Position numbers and translations under genes: made by a program
Notes under the pieces: model-generated
What the model was told of the DNA's origin: nothing
Databases searched by the model: none
The model's input: only the letters and a program-made list of their open reading frames with translations
NCBI RefSeq assembly: GCF_028437565.1
Contig: NZ_JAMRYR010000003.1
Span: 372,001 to 436,000 of the forward strand
Direction of reading: 5' to 3'
Source: Actinomyces sp. B33
Lineage (GTDB): Bacteria; Actinomycetota; Actinomycetes; Actinomycetales; Actinomycetaceae
Length of the DNA: 64,000 bases
Shown here: positions 17,412 through 28,116 of the stretch, piece after piece
Numbering within the stretch: the stretch's first letter is position 1
How the letters are laid out: every line of letters starts with the position of its first letter

Positions 17412-20400
17412 CGCTCCTCCTGCCGGCGCAGGGCGTCCCACTCCTGGAGGGACCGCACCCGGTAGTCGCCGCGCAGACGGACCTCGATCGCCTGGACCGC
17501 GGCGTTGAACGCCTGGAGCGTCGAGATCAGCGTCCGGTCGTTCGACGTCGCCGCCGCCCGGATCCGATAGCCGTCGCGACGATTCGACGCCCGCTGAGGC
17601 GTGTTGACCACCAGATCGACGAGGCCGTCGCGGATGAGGTCGACGACGGTGGGCTCCCCGTCGGGCCCGCGCCCGTCCGACGACTTGCGGACGACCTGCG
17701 CCTCGATCCCGTTGCGCCGCAGCACCGACGCCGTCCCCTGGGTCGCGAGGATGTGGAAGCCGAGCTCGGCCATCCGAGCCGCGGGGAACACGATCGCCCT
17801 CTTGTCCGTGTCCGCGATCGAGATGAACACCGTCCCCTCGGTCGGCAGCTCGCCGAACGCCGCCGACTGCGACTTCGCGAAAGCCGTCGGGAAATCGCGA
17901 TCGATCCCCATGACCTCCCCCGTCGAGCGCATCTCCGGACCGAGGATCGTGTCGACCATCTCCCCGTCCGCCCGGCGGAACCTGCGGAACGGCAGGACCG
18001 CCTCCTTGACCGCGATCGACCCCGAATCCGGGATCAGCCGCGCGTCGACGCGCGGGAGCGCCCCCGACGCGCGCAAGGAGGCGATGGACTCCCCCACCTG
18101 GATCAGGGCCGCGGCCTTCGCGAGCTGGACGCCGGTCGCCTTCGACGCGAAGGGAACGGTGCGCGACGCCCGCGGGTTCGCCTCGATGACGTAGAGCGTG
18201 TCCGACAGGAGCGCGAACTGGATGTTGATGAGGCCCCGGACCCCGACGCCGCGGGCGATCGCCTCCGTCGACGCCGTGATCCGCTCGACCTCCCGCCCCG
18301 ACAGCGTCATCGGCGGCAGGACGCACGACGAGTCTCCCGAATGGATCCCCGCCTCCTCGATGTGCTCCATGATCGCCCCCATGAACAGCTCCTCGCCGTC
18401 GTACAGGGCGTCGACGTCGATCTCGATGGCCGCGTCGAGGAAACGGTCGATGAGCAGCGGGCCGCGGGCGAACAACCGGTCGATATCGGGACGATCGAGG
18501 TAGTCGACGATCCCCGCCTCGTCGTTGACGATCTCCATCCCCCGCCCGCCCAGGACGAAGGAGGGCCGGACGAGGACCGGGTAACCGACGCGCTCGGCCA
18601 CCTGAACGACCTGCGCCGGCGAATGGGCGACGTCGTGGGCCGGGGACGGGCAGCCGGCGGCCTCGAGGACCTTGCCGAACTCCTCGCGATCCTCCGCCAA
18701 CTCGATCGACGACGGGGTCGTCCCCAGGATCGGGACCCCCGCCGCCTCCAGATCGGCCGCCAGGGAGAGCGGGGTCTGCCCGCCGAGCTGGACGATCATG
18801 CCCCGCACCGGTCCGGCCTGGCACTCGGCGCGGTAGACCTCCAAGACGTCCTCGAGCGTCAACGGCTCGAAGTACAGGCGGTCCGACACGTCGTAGTCGG
18901 TCGAGACCGTCTCGGGGTTGCAATTGACCATGACCGTCTCGAAGCGCTCGCGCAGGGCCATCGCCGCGTGGACGCACGAGTAGTCGAACTCGATGCCCTG
19001 ACCGATGCGATTCGGCCCGGCGCCGAGGATCACCACGGCCTCGCGCTCGCGCGGGCGGACCTCGGACTCCTGGTCGTACGTCGAGTAGTGGTACGGGGTG
19101 AGGGCCTCGAACTCGGCCGAGCAGGTGTCGACCGTCTTGAAGACCGGGTGGATCCCAAACGCGCCTCGCACCTCCCGAACCGTCGTCTCCGACAGGCCCC
19201 TCATGGCCGCGATCTGGCGATCGGAGAACCCGTGGCGCTTGGCCTCCTCGACGACCTCGCGGCTCAGGGCCGGGGCGGCGAGGACGCGCCCGGCGACCTC
19301 GTCCAGGAGGAACATCTGGTCGAGGAACCACGGGTCGATCGCCGTCGCCTCGACGAGCTCCTCGAGCGACGCCCCGCCGCGGATCGCCTGCTGGACCTGG
19401 ACGAGGCGCGCCTCGGTGGGGACCCGGGCCGCCTCGACGAGGGCCGCCGTCTCCTCGGCCGTGGGCTCGGGGCCCGTCCAATGGAGCTGGACCCCTCCCT
19501 TGTCGATCGACCGCAGGGCCTTCTGGAGGGCCTCGGTGTACGAGCGGCCGATCGCCATCGCCTCACCGACTGCCTTCATCGAGGTCGTCAGGGTCGGATC
19601 CGCCGAGGGGAACTTCTCGAAGGTGAAGCGCGGGACCTTGACGACCACGTAGTCCAGGGTCGGCTCGAAGGAGGCGGGCGTCGACCCGGTGATGTCGTTG
19701 GGGATCTCGTCGAGGGTGTAGCCGGTGGCCAGGCGGGCCGCGATCTTCGCGATCGGGAAGCCCGTCGCCTTCGAGGCCAGCGCGGAGGAGCGGGACACGC
19801 GCGGATTCATCTCGATGACGATGACCCGGCCCGTCCCCGGGTGCACCGCGAACTGGATGTTGCAGCCGCCGGTATCGACGCCGACCTCGCGGATCACCGC
19901 GATCCCGATGTCGCGCAGGCGCTGGAGCTCGCGATCGGTCAGGGTCAGCGCGGGGGCGACGGTGATCGAATCGCCCGTGTGGACGCCCACAGGATCGACG
20001 TTCTCGATCGAGCACACGACGACGACGTTGTCCGCCTTATCGCGCATGAGCTCGAGCTCGTACTCCTTCCACCCGAGGATCGACTCCTCGAGGAGGACCT
20101 CGCTGGTGATCGACGCGGCGAGCCCCTGGCCGGCGATCCGGTCGAGGTCCTCGGGGGTGCGGGCCACTCCCGAGCCCAGGCCGCCCATCGTGAAGGAGGG
20201 GCGCACGACGAGGGGGTAGCCGAGCTCCGCCGCGGCCTCGTGGCACTCCTGGAGGGTGTGGGCGATGAAGGACCGGGCCACCTCCGCCCCGCACCTCTCG
20301 ACGATCTTCTTGAACTCCTCGCGGTCCTCGCCGGCGCGGATCGCGTCGATGGAGGCCCCGATGAGCTCGACGCCGTAGCGCTCGAGGACCCCGGACTCGG

Positions 20401-20707
20401 CCAGGGCGACCGCCATGTTGAGCGCCGTCTGGCCGCCGAGGGTCGGCAGGAGCGCGTCGGGCCGCTCCTTGGCGATGATCGAGGCGACGACCTCGGGCGT
20501 GATCGGCTCGACGTAGGTGGCGTCGGCCATCTGCGGATCGGTCATGATCGTCGCCGGGTTGGAGTTGACGAGGACGACCCGCAGGCCCTCCTCCTTGAGG
20601 ACCCGGCAGGCCTGGGTCCCGGAGTAGTCGAACTCGCAGGCCTGACCGATGACGATCGGGCCGGAGCCGATGACGAGGACGGATGTCAGGTCGGTGCGGC
20701 GGGGCAT
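17408..20707 (-). CDS. carB: Carbamoyl-phosphate synthase large chain
   Basis: 1099 aa, full length. It makes carbamoyl phosphate for pyrimidines and arginine from ammonia delivered by CarA. Two ATP-grasp halves are seen: [20 protein letters not shown] at the start, [13 protein letters not shown] in the first half, and [16 protein letters not shown] plus [12 protein letters not shown] in the second. A C-terminal MGS-like allosteric domain follows (about 950-1099). Its ATG overlaps the carA stop as TGATG. A long open frame on the opposite strand is a codon-bias shadow. Confidence 0.97.
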   Translation of the reverse strand: MPRRTDLTSVLVIGSGPIVIGQACEFDYSGTQACRVLKEEGLRVVLVNSNPATIMTDPQMADATYVEPITPEVVASIIAKERPDALLPTLGGQTALNMAVALAESGVLERYGVELIGASIDAIRAGEDREEFKKIVERCGAEVARSFIAHTLQECHEAAAELGYPLVVRPSFTMGGLGSGVARTPEDLDRIAGQGLAASITSEVLLEESILGWKEYELELMRDKADNVVVVCSIENVDPVGVHTGDSITVAPALTLTDRELQRLRDIGIAVIREVGVDTGGCNIQFAVHPGTGRVIVIEMNPRVSRSSALASKATGFPIAKIAARLATGYTLDEIPNDITGSTPASFEPTLDYVVVKVPRFTFEKFPSADPTLTTSMKAVGEAMAIGRSYTEALQKALRSIDKGGVQLHWTGPEPTAEETAALVEAARVPTEARLVQVQQAIRGGASLEELVEATAIDPWFLDQMFLLDEVAGRVLAAPALSREVVEEAKRHGFSDRQIAAMRGLSETTVREVRGAFGIHPVFKTVDTCSAEFEALTPYHYSTYDQESEVRPREREAVVILGAGPNRIGQGIEFDYSCVHAAMALRERFETVMVNCNPETVSTDYDVSDRLYFEPLTLEDVLEVYRAECQAGPVRGMIVQLGGQTPLSLAADLEAAGVPILGTTPSSIELAEDREEFGKVLEAAGCPSPAHDVAHSPAQVVQVAERVGYPVLVRPSFVLGGRGMEIVNDEAGIVDYLDRPDIDRLFARGPLLIDRFLDAAIEIDVDALYDGEELFMGAIMEHIEEAGIHSGDSSCVLPPMTLSGREVERITASTEAIARGVGVRGLINIQFALLSDTLYVIEANPRASRTVPFASKATGVQLAKAAALIQVGESIASLRASGALPRVDARLIPDSGSIAVKEAVLPFRRFRRADGEMVDTILGPEMRSTGEVMGIDRDFPTAFAKSQSAAFGELPTEGTVFISIADTDKRAIVFPAARMAELGFHILATQGTASVLRRNGIEAQVVRKSSDGRGPDGEPTVVDLIRDGLVDLVVNTPQRASNRRDGYRIRAAATSNDRTLISTLQAFNAAVQAIEVRLRGDYRVRSLQEWDALRRQEER

Positions 20708-21903
20708 CAGCGGGTCTCCTCGGCGGTGCGGGTGCGCGCGTGCTCGCGCATGAGGTCGACGAAGCGGTCGAAGAGGCGCTCCCCGTCGTGGGGCCCTGCT
20801 GCGGCCTCGGGATGGTATTGGACGGAGAACGCGGGGATGTCGAGGGCGCGCAGCCCCTCGACGACGCCGTCGTTGAGGCCGACGTGGCTGACCTCGACGC
20901 GGCCGTAGCGGCCCGAGTCGAAGGGAGCGATCGACGCCCGCCCGATGGGGGCGTCGACGGCGAACCCGTGGTTGTGCGCGGTGATCTCCACCCGGCCAGT
21001 CTCAACGTCCTTGACGGGCTGGTTGATCCCGCGGTGGCCGAAGTCGAGCTTGTACGTGCCGTACCCCAGGGCCCGCCCGAACAGCTGGTGCCCGAAGCAG
21101 ATCCCGAAGTACGGGATGCCGGAGTCCAGGACCGCCCGCAGCAGGTCGATCTCGTGCTCGGCGGAAGCCGGGTCCCCGGGTCCGTTGGAGAAGAACACCC
21201 CGTCCGGGTCGATCGCCTGGATGTCGGCGAAGCTCGCCGTGTGGGGGACGACGTGGACCTCGACGCCGCGGGCGGCCAACTGCTTGGGCGTACGGGATTT
21301 GATGCCCAGGTCGACGGCGACGACGCGGGCGACGGGCGCGCCGGCGAAGGGCCCGGTCGGCTCGATGACGTAGGCGCTGGGGGTCGAGACCTCCGAGGCC
21401 AGGGCCGCCCCGCTCATCCGGGGCTGGTCGACGACGATGCGCACGAGGGCGTCGCGCACCTGATCGCCGAGGTGCTCCGCCCCCGCGGGAAGGGCGTCGC
21501 CGGAGAAGATCCCGGCCCGCATGGCGCCGTGCGAGCGGATATGGCGGGTGACGGCCCGGGTGTCGACGCCGCTGATGCCGACGATCCCCTGGTCGACGAG
21601 CTCGTCGACGAGCTCGCGGCGAGCACGCCAATTCGACGCGCGGCGGGCGGGCTCGCGCACGACGAACCCGGCGACCCAGATGCGCCCCGACTCGGGGTCT
21701 TCGTCGTTGACGCCCGTGTTGCCGATGTGGGGGGCGGTCATGACGACGATCTGGCGGTGGTAGGAGGGGTCTGTGAGGGTCTCCTGGTACCCGGTCATGC
21801 CGGTGGAGAAGACGATCTCCCCGAGGGTCCTGCCCGTGGCCCCCCACGCGCGTCCGGGGAACACGGTCCCATCTTCGAGGACGAGGAGCGCGATGCCGGT
21901 CAT
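20707..21903 (-). CDS. carA: Carbamoyl-phosphate synthase small chain (glutamine amidotransferase)
   Basis: 398 aa. It releases ammonia from glutamine for CarB. The class I amidotransferase triad is visible: Cys in [19 protein letters not shown] and the His-Glu pair in [13 protein letters not shown] near the C-terminus. The N-terminal domain has [13 protein letters not shown] and [16 protein letters not shown]. The ATG at 21903 shares one base with the pyrC stop (TGATG). Confidence 0.97.
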   Translation of the reverse strand: MTGIALLVLEDGTVFPGRAWGATGRTLGEIVFSTGMTGYQETLTDPSYHRQIVVMTAPHIGNTGVNDEDPESGRIWVAGFVVREPARRASNWRARRELVDELVDQGIVGISGVDTRAVTRHIRSHGAMRAGIFSGDALPAGAEHLGDQVRDALVRIVVDQPRMSGAALASEVSTPSAYVIEPTGPFAGAPVARVVAVDLGIKSRTPKQLAARGVEVHVVPHTASFADIQAIDPDGVFFSNGPGDPASAEHEIDLLRAVLDSGIPYFGICFGHQLFGRALGYGTYKLDFGHRGINQPVKDVETGRVEITAHNHGFAVDAPIGRASIAPFDSGRYGRVEVSHVGLNDGVVEGLRALDIPAFSVQYHPEAAAGPHDGERLFDRFVDLMREHARTRTAEETR

Positions 21904-23219
21904 CAGCGGTCCTCCTTCGCGATGGGCGTGGCGTCGACGACGGTCAGCTCTCCGCGGTGCATCGTGTGCACGACGACTCCGGGGAGCTCCATGCCCCGGT
22001 ACGGGGAGTTCGACGAGCGCGTCCACTGGGAGCCGGGGTCGACGACGCGGCGGGCCCGCGGGTCGACGAGCGCGATGTTCGCGGGAGCCCCGATACCCAG
22101 CCCCCGGCCCTGCCCGGCGACGCGACCGATGCGAGCCGGTCCCGTCGACATCACGCGTGCGATGTCCTCCCACGTCATCCGGCCGGTCTCGACCATGGTC
22201 TTGATGAGGATCGGCAGGGCGGTCTCCAGGCCGGTCATGCCGAAGGCGCCGGCCTGCCACTCGCAGTCCTTCGCCTCGAGGGGGTGGGGCGCGTGGTCGG
22301 TGCCGATGACGTCGATCGTCCCGTCGGCCAATCCCTCGCGGACCGCCTCGACGTCCTCGGAGGTGCGCAGCGGTGGGTTGACCTTGTACAGCGGGTCGTA
22401 GGTCGCCGCGAGGTCCTCGGTGAGGAGCAGGTGGTGCGGGGTGGCCTCGGCGGTGACGTCGACACCCATGCGCTTGCCCCACCGGATGAGGTCGACCGAC
22501 CCCGCGGTGGACAGGTGGCACACGTGCAGGCGCGAGCCGACGTGCTTGGCCAGGAGGATGTCGCGGGCGATGATCGCCTCCTCGGCGACCGCCGGCCACC
22601 CGGCCAGGCCGAGCTCGCCCGACAGCGGGGATTCGTTCATCTGCGCCCCCTCGGTCAGAGCGGGGTCCTGGGAGTGCTGGGCGACGACGCCGTCGAAGGC
22701 CTTGACGTATTCGAGGGCGCGCCGCATGAGCACGGGGTCGGCGACGCATGTGCCGTCGTCGGAGAACACCCTGACGCGCGAGCGCGAGTTCGCCATCGCC
22801 CCCATGGAGGACAGGTGGGCGCCGTCGAGCCCCTGAGTGACGGCTCCGACGGGGCGGACCTCGACCCATCCGGCCTCCTCCCCCAGTCTGAGGACCTGGT
22901 CGACGACGGAGGCGGTGTCGGCGACGGGCGTCGTGTTGGCCATCGCGTGGACGGCGGTGTAGCCGCCGACGGCGGCGGCGCGGGTGCCGGTGTAGACGGT
23001 CTCGGCGTCCTCCTGGCCGGGTTCGCGCAGGTGGGTGTGCATGTCGACGAGGCCGGGCAGGGCGATGAGCCCCTCGGCGTCGATGATGCGCGGGTCGACG
23101 GCCTGGGCGTCGGCGTCGGCGCCGCGGGCGATGATGCGCCCGTCGCGCACGAGGATCGATTCGACGCCGGTGCCGACGAGGTCGGCGCCGAGGATGAGGA
23201 TGTCGCGGGTGTCAGTCAC
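21903..23219 (-). CDS. pyrC: Dihydroorotase
   Basis: 438 aa amidohydrolase. It cyclises carbamoyl aspartate to dihydroorotate. Metal ligands are in [16 protein letters not shown] (about residues 60-75), in [10 protein letters not shown] and in GTDHAPHP, with ANTTP and FSDDGT typical of class I bacterial enzymes. The GTG start at 23219 overlaps the end of pyrB by 8 nt. Confidence 0.96.
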   Translation of the reverse strand: MTDTRDILILGADLVGTGVESILVRDGRIIARGADADAQAVDPRIIDAEGLIALPGLVDMHTHLREPGQEDAETVYTGTRAAAVGGYTAVHAMANTTPVADTASVVDQVLRLGEEAGWVEVRPVGAVTQGLDGAHLSSMGAMANSRSRVRVFSDDGTCVADPVLMRRALEYVKAFDGVVAQHSQDPALTEGAQMNESPLSGELGLAGWPAVAEEAIIARDILLAKHVGSRLHVCHLSTAGSVDLIRWGKRMGVDVTAEATPHHLLLTEDLAATYDPLYKVNPPLRTSEDVEAVREGLADGTIDVIGTDHAPHPLEAKDCEWQAGAFGMTGLETALPILIKTMVETGRMTWEDIARVMSTGPARIGRVAGQGRGLGIGAPANIALVDPRARRVVDPGSQWTRSSNSPYRGMELPGVVVHTMHRGELTVVDATPIAKEDR

Positions 23220-24204
23220 GGGTAGAGCCTTCCGGTGCGAGGAGGAGGTAGAGGGCGGCCATGCGCACGGAGACGCCGTTGGCGACCTGTTCGACGATGA
23301 CGGACTTGCCGGAGTCGGCGGCGTCGGCGCTGATCTCCAGGCCGCGGTTCATCGGTCCGGGGTGCATGACGATCGCGTCGTCGCGCAGGCGCGAGAACCG
23401 CTGGGAGTCGAGGCCGTAGGCCGTGTGGTACTCGCCCGGCGAGGGGAAGAACCCTCCGCCGGCGGCGCTCATGCGCTCGCGCTGGACGCGCAGCATCATC
23501 ACGGCGTCCGGCTCCTCGCCCAGGGCCCGGTCGAGGTCGTAGTCGACGTCGCAGTGCCACCCGTCGACGCCCACGGGCAGGAGCGTGGGCGGGGCGACGA
23601 GGGTGACGTGGGCGCCGAGGAGGGTGAGGAGGTCGACATTGGACCGGGCGACCCGGGAGTGGAGGACGTCCCCGACGATGACGACGCGCGCCCCCGCCAG
23701 GTCGGTTCCGGGAGCGAGGGGCTCGGCGTCGGGGGCCGACGGATCGCGTCTGAAGTGGCGGCGCAGGGTCATCGCGTCGAGGAGCGCCTGGGTGGGGTGC
23801 TGGTGGGTACCGTCGCCGGCGTTGAGGACGGGCAGGTCCATCCATCCGGCGTGGGCGAGGCGGTGGGCGGCCCCGGAGGAGGAGTGGCGGACGATCACCG
23901 CGTCGGCGCCCATCGCTTCGAGGGTCAGCGCGGTGTCCTTGAGGGATTCCCCCTTCGACAGGGAGGACCCCTTCGCGGAGAAGTTGATGACGTCGGCGCT
24001 CAGGCGCTTGGCGGCGGCCTCGAAGGAGAGGCGGGTGCGCGTGGAGTCCTCGAAGAAGAGGTTGACGACGGTGCGGCCGTGGAGCGTCGGGAGCTTCTTG
24101 ACGCGGCGGGACTGGGTGGCCGCCATCTGCTCGGCGGTATCGAGGAGCAGGACGGCCTCGCGGTAGTCGAGGTCGCGGATGGAGATCAGGTGGTCGAGGC
24201 TCAT
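23212..24204 (-). CDS. pyrB: Aspartate carbamoyltransferase catalytic chain
   Basis: 330 aa. It joins carbamoyl phosphate and aspartate. The carbamoyl-phosphate motif [13 protein letters not shown] (about residues 50-62) and the second motif [14 protein letters not shown] are intact. No pyrI regulatory chain is present; in this operon type control comes from PyrR. The start is 1 nt after the pyrR stop, so the two are co-transcribed. Confidence 0.97.
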   Translation of the reverse strand: MSLDHLISIRDLDYREAVLLLDTAEQMAATQSRRVKKLPTLHGRTVVNLFFEDSTRTRLSFEAAAKRLSADVINFSAKGSSLSKGESLKDTALTLEAMGADAVIVRHSSSGAAHRLAHAGWMDLPVLNAGDGTHQHPTQALLDAMTLRRHFRRDPSAPDAEPLAPGTDLAGARVVIVGDVLHSRVARSNVDLLTLLGAHVTLVAPPTLLPVGVDGWHCDVDYDLDRALGEEPDAVMMLRVQRERMSAAGGGFFPSPGEYHTAYGLDSQRFSRLRDDAIVMHPGPMNRGLEISADAADSGKSVIVEQVANGVSVRMAALYLLLAPEGSTRD

Positions 24205-24205
24205 C

Positions 24206-24775
24206 TCAGGCGCCCCTCCCCAGGAGGACGGCGTCGCGCCCGTCGGTCTCGGTCAGGAGGATCGTCACCGTCTCCTGGCGGGAGGTCGGCAGGTTCTTGC
24301 CGACGTAGTCGGGGCGGATCGGCAGTTCGCGGTGCCCCCGGTCGACGAGGACCGCCAGCTGCACCGAGGCGGGCCGCCCGATGCGGGTGAGCGCGTCGAG
24401 GGCGGCCTTGATGGTCCGCCCGGTGTAGAGGACGTCGTCGACGAGGACGACCGTGCGCCCCTCGATTCCCCGGTCGGGGACGATCGTCTCCCGCGGAGCC
24501 CTCAGGGGGCGCGAGGCGAGGTCGTCGCGGTCCATCGTCGTGTCGATGATCGCCAGGTCGGGGGTGGGGCCGCCGACCTCGGTGATCCTCGTGACGAGGC
24601 GGCGGGCGAGGACCGCGCCTCCGGTCGGGATGCCGGCGATGACGAGATCGTCGCCCCCGCCGTTGCGCTCGATGATCTCGAAAGAAATGCGGGTCAGGGA
24701 GCGGGCGACGTCGTCGGCCCCCAGGACTTCCTTGCCGCGGTTCGCTCGTTCGTCGGATGGGTGCACGGATCTCAT
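24206..24775 (-). CDS. pyrR: Pyrimidine operon regulator PyrR / uracil phosphoribosyltransferase
   Basis: 189 aa phosphoribosyltransferase-fold protein with the PRPP loop [20 protein letters not shown] (about residues 109-128) and [13 protein letters not shown]. PyrR binds pyr mRNA when UMP is high and lowers expression of the operon. It is the first gene of the pyr operon. A PyrR-type RNA hairpin lies right at its own ribosome site, pointing to translational autoregulation as described for mycobacteria. Confidence 0.96.
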   Translation of the reverse strand: MRSVHPSDERANRGKEVLGADDVARSLTRISFEIIERNGGGDDLVIAGIPTGGAVLARRLVTRITEVGGPTPDLAIIDTTMDRDDLASRPLRAPRETIVPDRGIEGRTVVLVDDVLYTGRTIKAALDALTRIGRPASVQLAVLVDRGHRELPIRPDYVGKNLPTSRQETVTILLTETDGRDAVLLGRGA

Positions 24776-24780
24776 GCGGA

Positions 24781-24806
24781 TCTCCTTCCCCGCCTCACGG
24801 GACGGT
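24781..24806 (-). promoter_or_regulatory. PyrR RNA-binding hairpin next to the pyrR ribosome site
   Basis: On the minus strand GTCCCGTGAGGCGGGGAAGG carries the GNGAGGC loop core typical of PyrR-binding loops, with CCC/GGG forming the stem. The ribosome site AAGGAG (24787-24782) follows at once, 6 nt before the ATG. A PyrR-stabilised hairpin here would hide the ribosome site. Confidence 0.7.
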
Positions 24807-24831
24807 GGTTAAAGGACTGCTTCCGCTGCTC

Positions 24832-24861
24832 AGCCTACACAGACGGCGGTCGCGGGTCCGA
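24832..24861 (-). promoter_or_regulatory. Putative promoter of the pyr operon
   Basis: Minus strand: TCGGAC (24861-24856), an 18-nt gap and TAGGCT (24837-24832), about 57 nt before the pyrR ATG. This leaves room for the PyrR hairpin in the leader. The -35 match is weak. Confidence 0.4.
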
Positions 24862-24974
24862 GGGGCGGACAGTGGAACACGCCACCGCCTCGGGGATCGT
24901 CGGGGAAAGCACCGGAGCCCACGCTCGTCGGGCTGGAGGTCGACGGGCGCGGGCCCCGGGGGCTCAACTAGCGA

Positions 24975-25922
24975 TCAGGCGAGCAGCTCCTTGGCGGCTG
25001 CGACGATGCCGTCGACGGTGATGCCGTTCATCTCGAGGAGCTCCTCGTAGGTGGCCGACTGGCCGAACTGGTCCTGGATGCCGATCTGGCGGACTCGGGC
25101 GCCGCCGACCTCGGCGACGACCTGCGACACGGCCGCTCCCAGTCCGTGCATGATCGTGTGGTCCTCGGTCGTGACGATCCTGCCGGTCTCGATGCAGCGG
25201 AGCACCTCCTCGCGGTCGAGGGGCTTGATCGTGTGCATGTCGACGAGGCGCACGGACACGCCCTCGGCCTCGAGCCGCTCGGCGGCCTCGATCGCCAGGC
25301 GGACGGTGTCACCATTGGCGATGATCGCCACGTCGTCGCCCTCCCCCAGCACCTTCGCCTTGCCGATCTCGAAGACCTCGTCCTCGCCGTAGATCGCGGG
25401 GACGGCGTCGCGGGTGAAGCGCAGGAACATCGGCCCCTCCCAGTCGGCGGCCTCGCGCACGAGCTTGCGGGTCGAGTGGTAGTCGGCGGGCATGACGACG
25501 GTCATCCCCGGCAAGCCGCGCATCGTCCCCATGTCCTCGATGGCCTGGTGCGAGCCGCCGTCGTTGCCGGGGGTCAGCCCGCCGTGGGAGCAGGCGATCT
25601 TGACGTTGAGGTTCGGGTAGCAGATCGACTGGCGGATCTGCTCGGCCATGCGCAGGGAGCCGAAGACCGCGTAGGTGACGACGAAGGGGATCTTCCCCGT
25701 CGTCGCCAGGCCCGCGGCGACGCCCGCCCCGTTCTGCTCGGCGATGCCGACGTTGACGTGCTGGTCGGGCAGCGCCTTGGAGAACGCGGTCGTCTGGCAG
25801 GACTTCGCGATGTCGCAGTCGACGACGTAGACCTCGGGCCGCTCTTTACCCAGTTCGACGATCTCGTCGCCGAAGGCGTTGCGGGTGGGGAGCTTGTCGT
25901 CGTAGTTCACCTGGTACTTCAC
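24975..25922 (-). CDS. Transketolase, C-terminal (pyrimidine-binding and C-domain) subunit of a split enzyme
   Basis: 315 aa. It carries the pyrimidine-binding half of a thiamine-diphosphate transketolase, with the catalytic Glu in VNVGIAEQNGAGVAAGLA (about residues 58-75), CSHGGLTPGNDGGSHQ, and the transketolase C-domain. The GTG at 25922 overlaps the upstream subunit stop as GTGA, so the two halves are coupled and should form a heteromer. Split transketolases occur in substrate-specific pathways, such as apulose 4-phosphate or sulfofructose catabolism, as well as in general pentose metabolism. Here it closes an operon with TRAP and SDR genes, which suggests a dedicated catabolic role. The exact substrate is unknown. 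Confidence 0.92.
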   Translation of the reverse strand: MKYQVNYDDKLPTRNAFGDEIVELGKERPEVYVVDCDIAKSCQTTAFSKALPDQHVNVGIAEQNGAGVAAGLATTGKIPFVVTYAVFGSLRMAEQIRQSICYPNLNVKIACSHGGLTPGNDGGSHQAIEDMGTMRGLPGMTVVMPADYHSTRKLVREAADWEGPMFLRFTRDAVPAIYGEDEVFEIGKAKVLGEGDDVAIIANGDTVRLAIEAAERLEAEGVSVRLVDMHTIKPLDREEVLRCIETGRIVTTEDHTIMHGLGAAVSQVVAEVGGARVRQIGIQDQFGQSATYEELLEMNGITVDGIVAAAKELLA

Positions 25923-26758
25923 CGGTCGAGTCCCTTCTCGAGTTCTTCCATGGCCTGCTCCCACTGCTCCTGGTTCGGGGCGGCGCCGTGCCACGCGGCT
26001 TGGTCTTCCATGTAGGACACGCCCTTGCCCTTGATCGTCTTGAGGATCACGCCCTTGGGCTTGCCGTTCTTCAGCTCGCGGAGGCGGTCGAAGGCGTCGG
26101 AGATCGCCTGCATGTCGTGCCCGTCGATCTCGACGGCGTCGTAGCCGAAGGCCTCGAGCTTCTTGACGAAGTCGAGGTTGGGGCTGATCTCGTCGCAGTA
26201 GCCGTCAATCTGGAGGTTGTTGTCGTCGATGATGACGGTGAAGTTGTCGAGCTCGTAGGAGTTCGCGCACTGGATGGCCTCCCAGACCTGCCCCTCCTGC
26301 GTCTCCCCGTCGCCCAGGAGCGTGTAGACGCGGGAGTCGCGCCCGTCGCGCTTGAGGCCGAGGGCCATGCCGACGGCCGCGGAGATCCCCTGGCCGAGGG
26401 ACCCGGTGGAGATCTCGATGCCGGGGCATTTCTTCGAGTCCGGGTGGCCCTGGAATGGCGAGCCCTTCTTGCGCAGCGTGTGGATCGTGTCCATGGGGAC
26501 GAACCCCGTCAGGGCGAGGGCCGAGTAGACGATCGGCGCGACGTGCCCCTTCGACAGGACGAAGCGGTCGCGGTCCTCCCACGCGGGGTTCTTCGGGTCG
26601 AATCGCATCTCCCGGTAGTAGAGGTTCGCGATGACGTCCGCGGCGGACAGGGAACCTCCGGGGTGGCCGGACTTGGCCTCGTACACCATGGTCACTGCGG
26701 TTTTGCGCAGTTCCTTGGCACGCTCCTTCAGTTCGTCGGTCGAAATATTGTGCACCAT
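25919..26758 (-). CDS. Transketolase, N-terminal (thiamine-diphosphate-binding) subunit of a split enzyme
   Basis: 279 aa from the ATG at 26758. It binds the diphosphate end of ThDP: GDGETQEGQVWEAIQCANSY followed by the N of DDNNLQIDG is the GDG-N motif (about residues 150-180). HPGGSLSAADVIANLYY and SKGHVAPIVYSALA are also transketolase hallmarks. It lies 80 nt after dctM1, separated by a hairpin, and is coupled to the C-terminal subunit. No kinase or aldolase is in the same operon. Confidence 0.92.
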   Translation of the reverse strand: MVHNISTDELKERAKELRKTAVTMVYEAKSGHPGGSLSAADVIANLYYREMRFDPKNPAWEDRDRFVLSKGHVAPIVYSALALTGFVPMDTIHTLRKKGSPFQGHPDSKKCPGIEISTGSLGQGISAAVGMALGLKRDGRDSRVYTLLGDGETQEGQVWEAIQCANSYELDNFTVIIDDNNLQIDGYCDEISPNLDFVKKLEAFGYDAVEIDGHDMQAISDAFDRLRELKNGKPKGVILKTIKGKGVSYMEDQAAWHGAAPNQEQWEQAMEELEKGLDR

Positions 26759-26805
26759 GTGCGTGCTCTCATTTCTTCGGTGTCGGGGATTGGGCGGAGG
26801 TGGAG

Positions 26806-26831
26806 GCCCCCGGGGCGAGCGCCCCGGGGGC
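26806..26831 (-). terminator. Intercistronic hairpin between dctM1 and the transketolase genes
   Basis: Perfect 11-bp inverted repeat GCCCCCGGGGC / GCCCCGGGGGC with a 4-nt loop, 7 nt after the dctM1 stop. There is no T run, so it may be a partial terminator or mRNA-stabilising element that sets different levels for the transporter and the enzyme. Confidence 0.6.
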
Positions 26832-26838
26832 GCCTGGA

Positions 26839-28116
26839 TCACTGGGTCGGGATCAGCATGATGCCGGGCAGGTAGGCCACGGCCAGGACGAAGACCGCGA
26901 TGAGGAGGTAGAAGAGGGTGAGCTCTTTGGTGACCCTGTTGATCCCGACCCGGCCGATGCCGGCCGAGATGTACAGGGTCGTGCCCACCGGCGGCGTGTA
27001 CAGGCCCATGGCGAGGGTGCACACCATGAGGATGCCCAGGTGGATGGTCCCCATGCCGATCTCCTTGGCCAGCGGCATGAGCACGGGGGTCAGGAGGAGG
27101 ATCGCGGGGGCCATGTCGAGGAACATGCCGGTGACGACGAGGATGATGATGATGAAGAGGACGAGGACGAAGTAGTTCTCGGTCGTCGACAGCATCCACG
27201 TCGCGAGCTTCTGCGGGGCCTCCTGGATGGTCAGCAGCCAGGACAGCGCGGCGGAGAACATGATGAGGATCATGACGACCGCAGTAGAGGCCGCCGACTC
27301 GGCCATCGAGCGCATGAAGGACTTCCACGTCAGGTCCCGGTACATGGTCACGCGGATGAGGATCGCGTAGACCGCGGCCAGGACGGAGACCTCGGTGACC
27401 GTCGCCGTCCCGGTGAATAGGAAGACCCGGATGAGGACGACGGGGATGAGGATCGCGGGGGTGGCGATGAGCAGGTCCATGAGGAGCTTCTTCATCGTCA
27501 GCTTGGCGCGCACGCGCGGGTAGTTGTGCTTCCACGCGATGAACCAGCAGGCGAACATCAGGACGACGGCCATGACGAGCCCGGGGATCAGGCCGGCGTT
27601 GAAGATCGCCGCGACGGAGGCGCCGGATGCCGCCGAGAAGAGGATCATCGGAATGGACGGCGGGATGATGACGCCGAGGACGGAACTGGAGGCGTTGACG
27701 GCGGCCGCGTACTGGGCCGGATAGCCGATCCTCTTGGTCCACGGGATCATCACCTTGCCCAGGCCGGTCGCGTCGGCGACGGCCGAGCCCGAGACGCCGG
27801 CGAAGACGGCGTTGGTCAGGACCGAGGTCATCCCGACACCCCCGCGGAAGCGTCCGACGAGGCGGGTGGCCAGACCGATGACCTGGGCGCCGAGCCGCCC
27901 GGAGAAGAGCAGGTCGGCGGTGAGGATGAAGAAGGGAATGGCGAGCATCGAGTAATCGGTGGCGCCTCCGAAGGACTGTTGGGCGAGGGCCTCCATCGGC
28001 AGGGAGCCGATCGCGAAGAGGCCGACGATGGTTCCCGCGATGACCGAGAAGGCGACGGGGACGCCGATGAGCAGCAGGGCGATGAAGACGAAGATCGCGA
28101 GTCCGACCTCAAGCAT
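26839..28116 (-). CDS. dctM: TRAP transporter large permease DctM (system 1)
   Basis: 425 aa, about 11-12 hydrophobic helices, normal length for DctM. Family segments are FGGATDYSMLAIPFFI, AVFAGVSGSAVADATGLGKVMIP, VIIPPSIPMILF and MGLYTPPVGTTLYISAGI. It forms the sodium-coupled transport channel with DctQ and takes substrate, usually a carboxylate or sugar acid, from DctP. It overlaps dctQ by 8 nt. Base composition is GC-rich like the host, unlike the second TRAP operon. Confidence 0.95.
   Translation of the reverse strand: MLEVGLAIFVFIALLLIGVPVAFSVIAGTIVGLFAIGSLPMEALAQQSFGGATDYSMLAIPFFILTADLLFSGRLGAQVIGLATRLVGRFRGGVGMTSVLTNAVFAGVSGSAVADATGLGKVMIPWTKRIGYPAQYAAAVNASSSVLGVIIPPSIPMILFSAASGASVAAIFNAGLIPGLVMAVVLMFACWFIAWKHNYPRVRAKLTMKKLLMDLLIATPAILIPVVLIRVFLFTGTATVTEVSVLAAVYAILIRVTMYRDLTWKSFMRSMAESAASTAVVMILIMFSAALSWLLTIQEAPQKLATWMLSTTENYFVLVLFIIIILVVTGMFLDMAPAILLLTPVLMPLAKEIGMGTIHLGILMVCTLAMGLYTPPVGTTLYISAGIGRVGINRVTKELTLFYLLIAVFVLAVAYLPGIMLIPTQ

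Noticed and set aside
17330-20908. A very long open frame (about 1190 codons) on the plus strand opposite carB
   Set aside because: It is a codon-bias shadow in high-GC DNA: low-complexity Arg/Asp/Gly-rich product with no family motif, while the minus strand encodes a full CarB.
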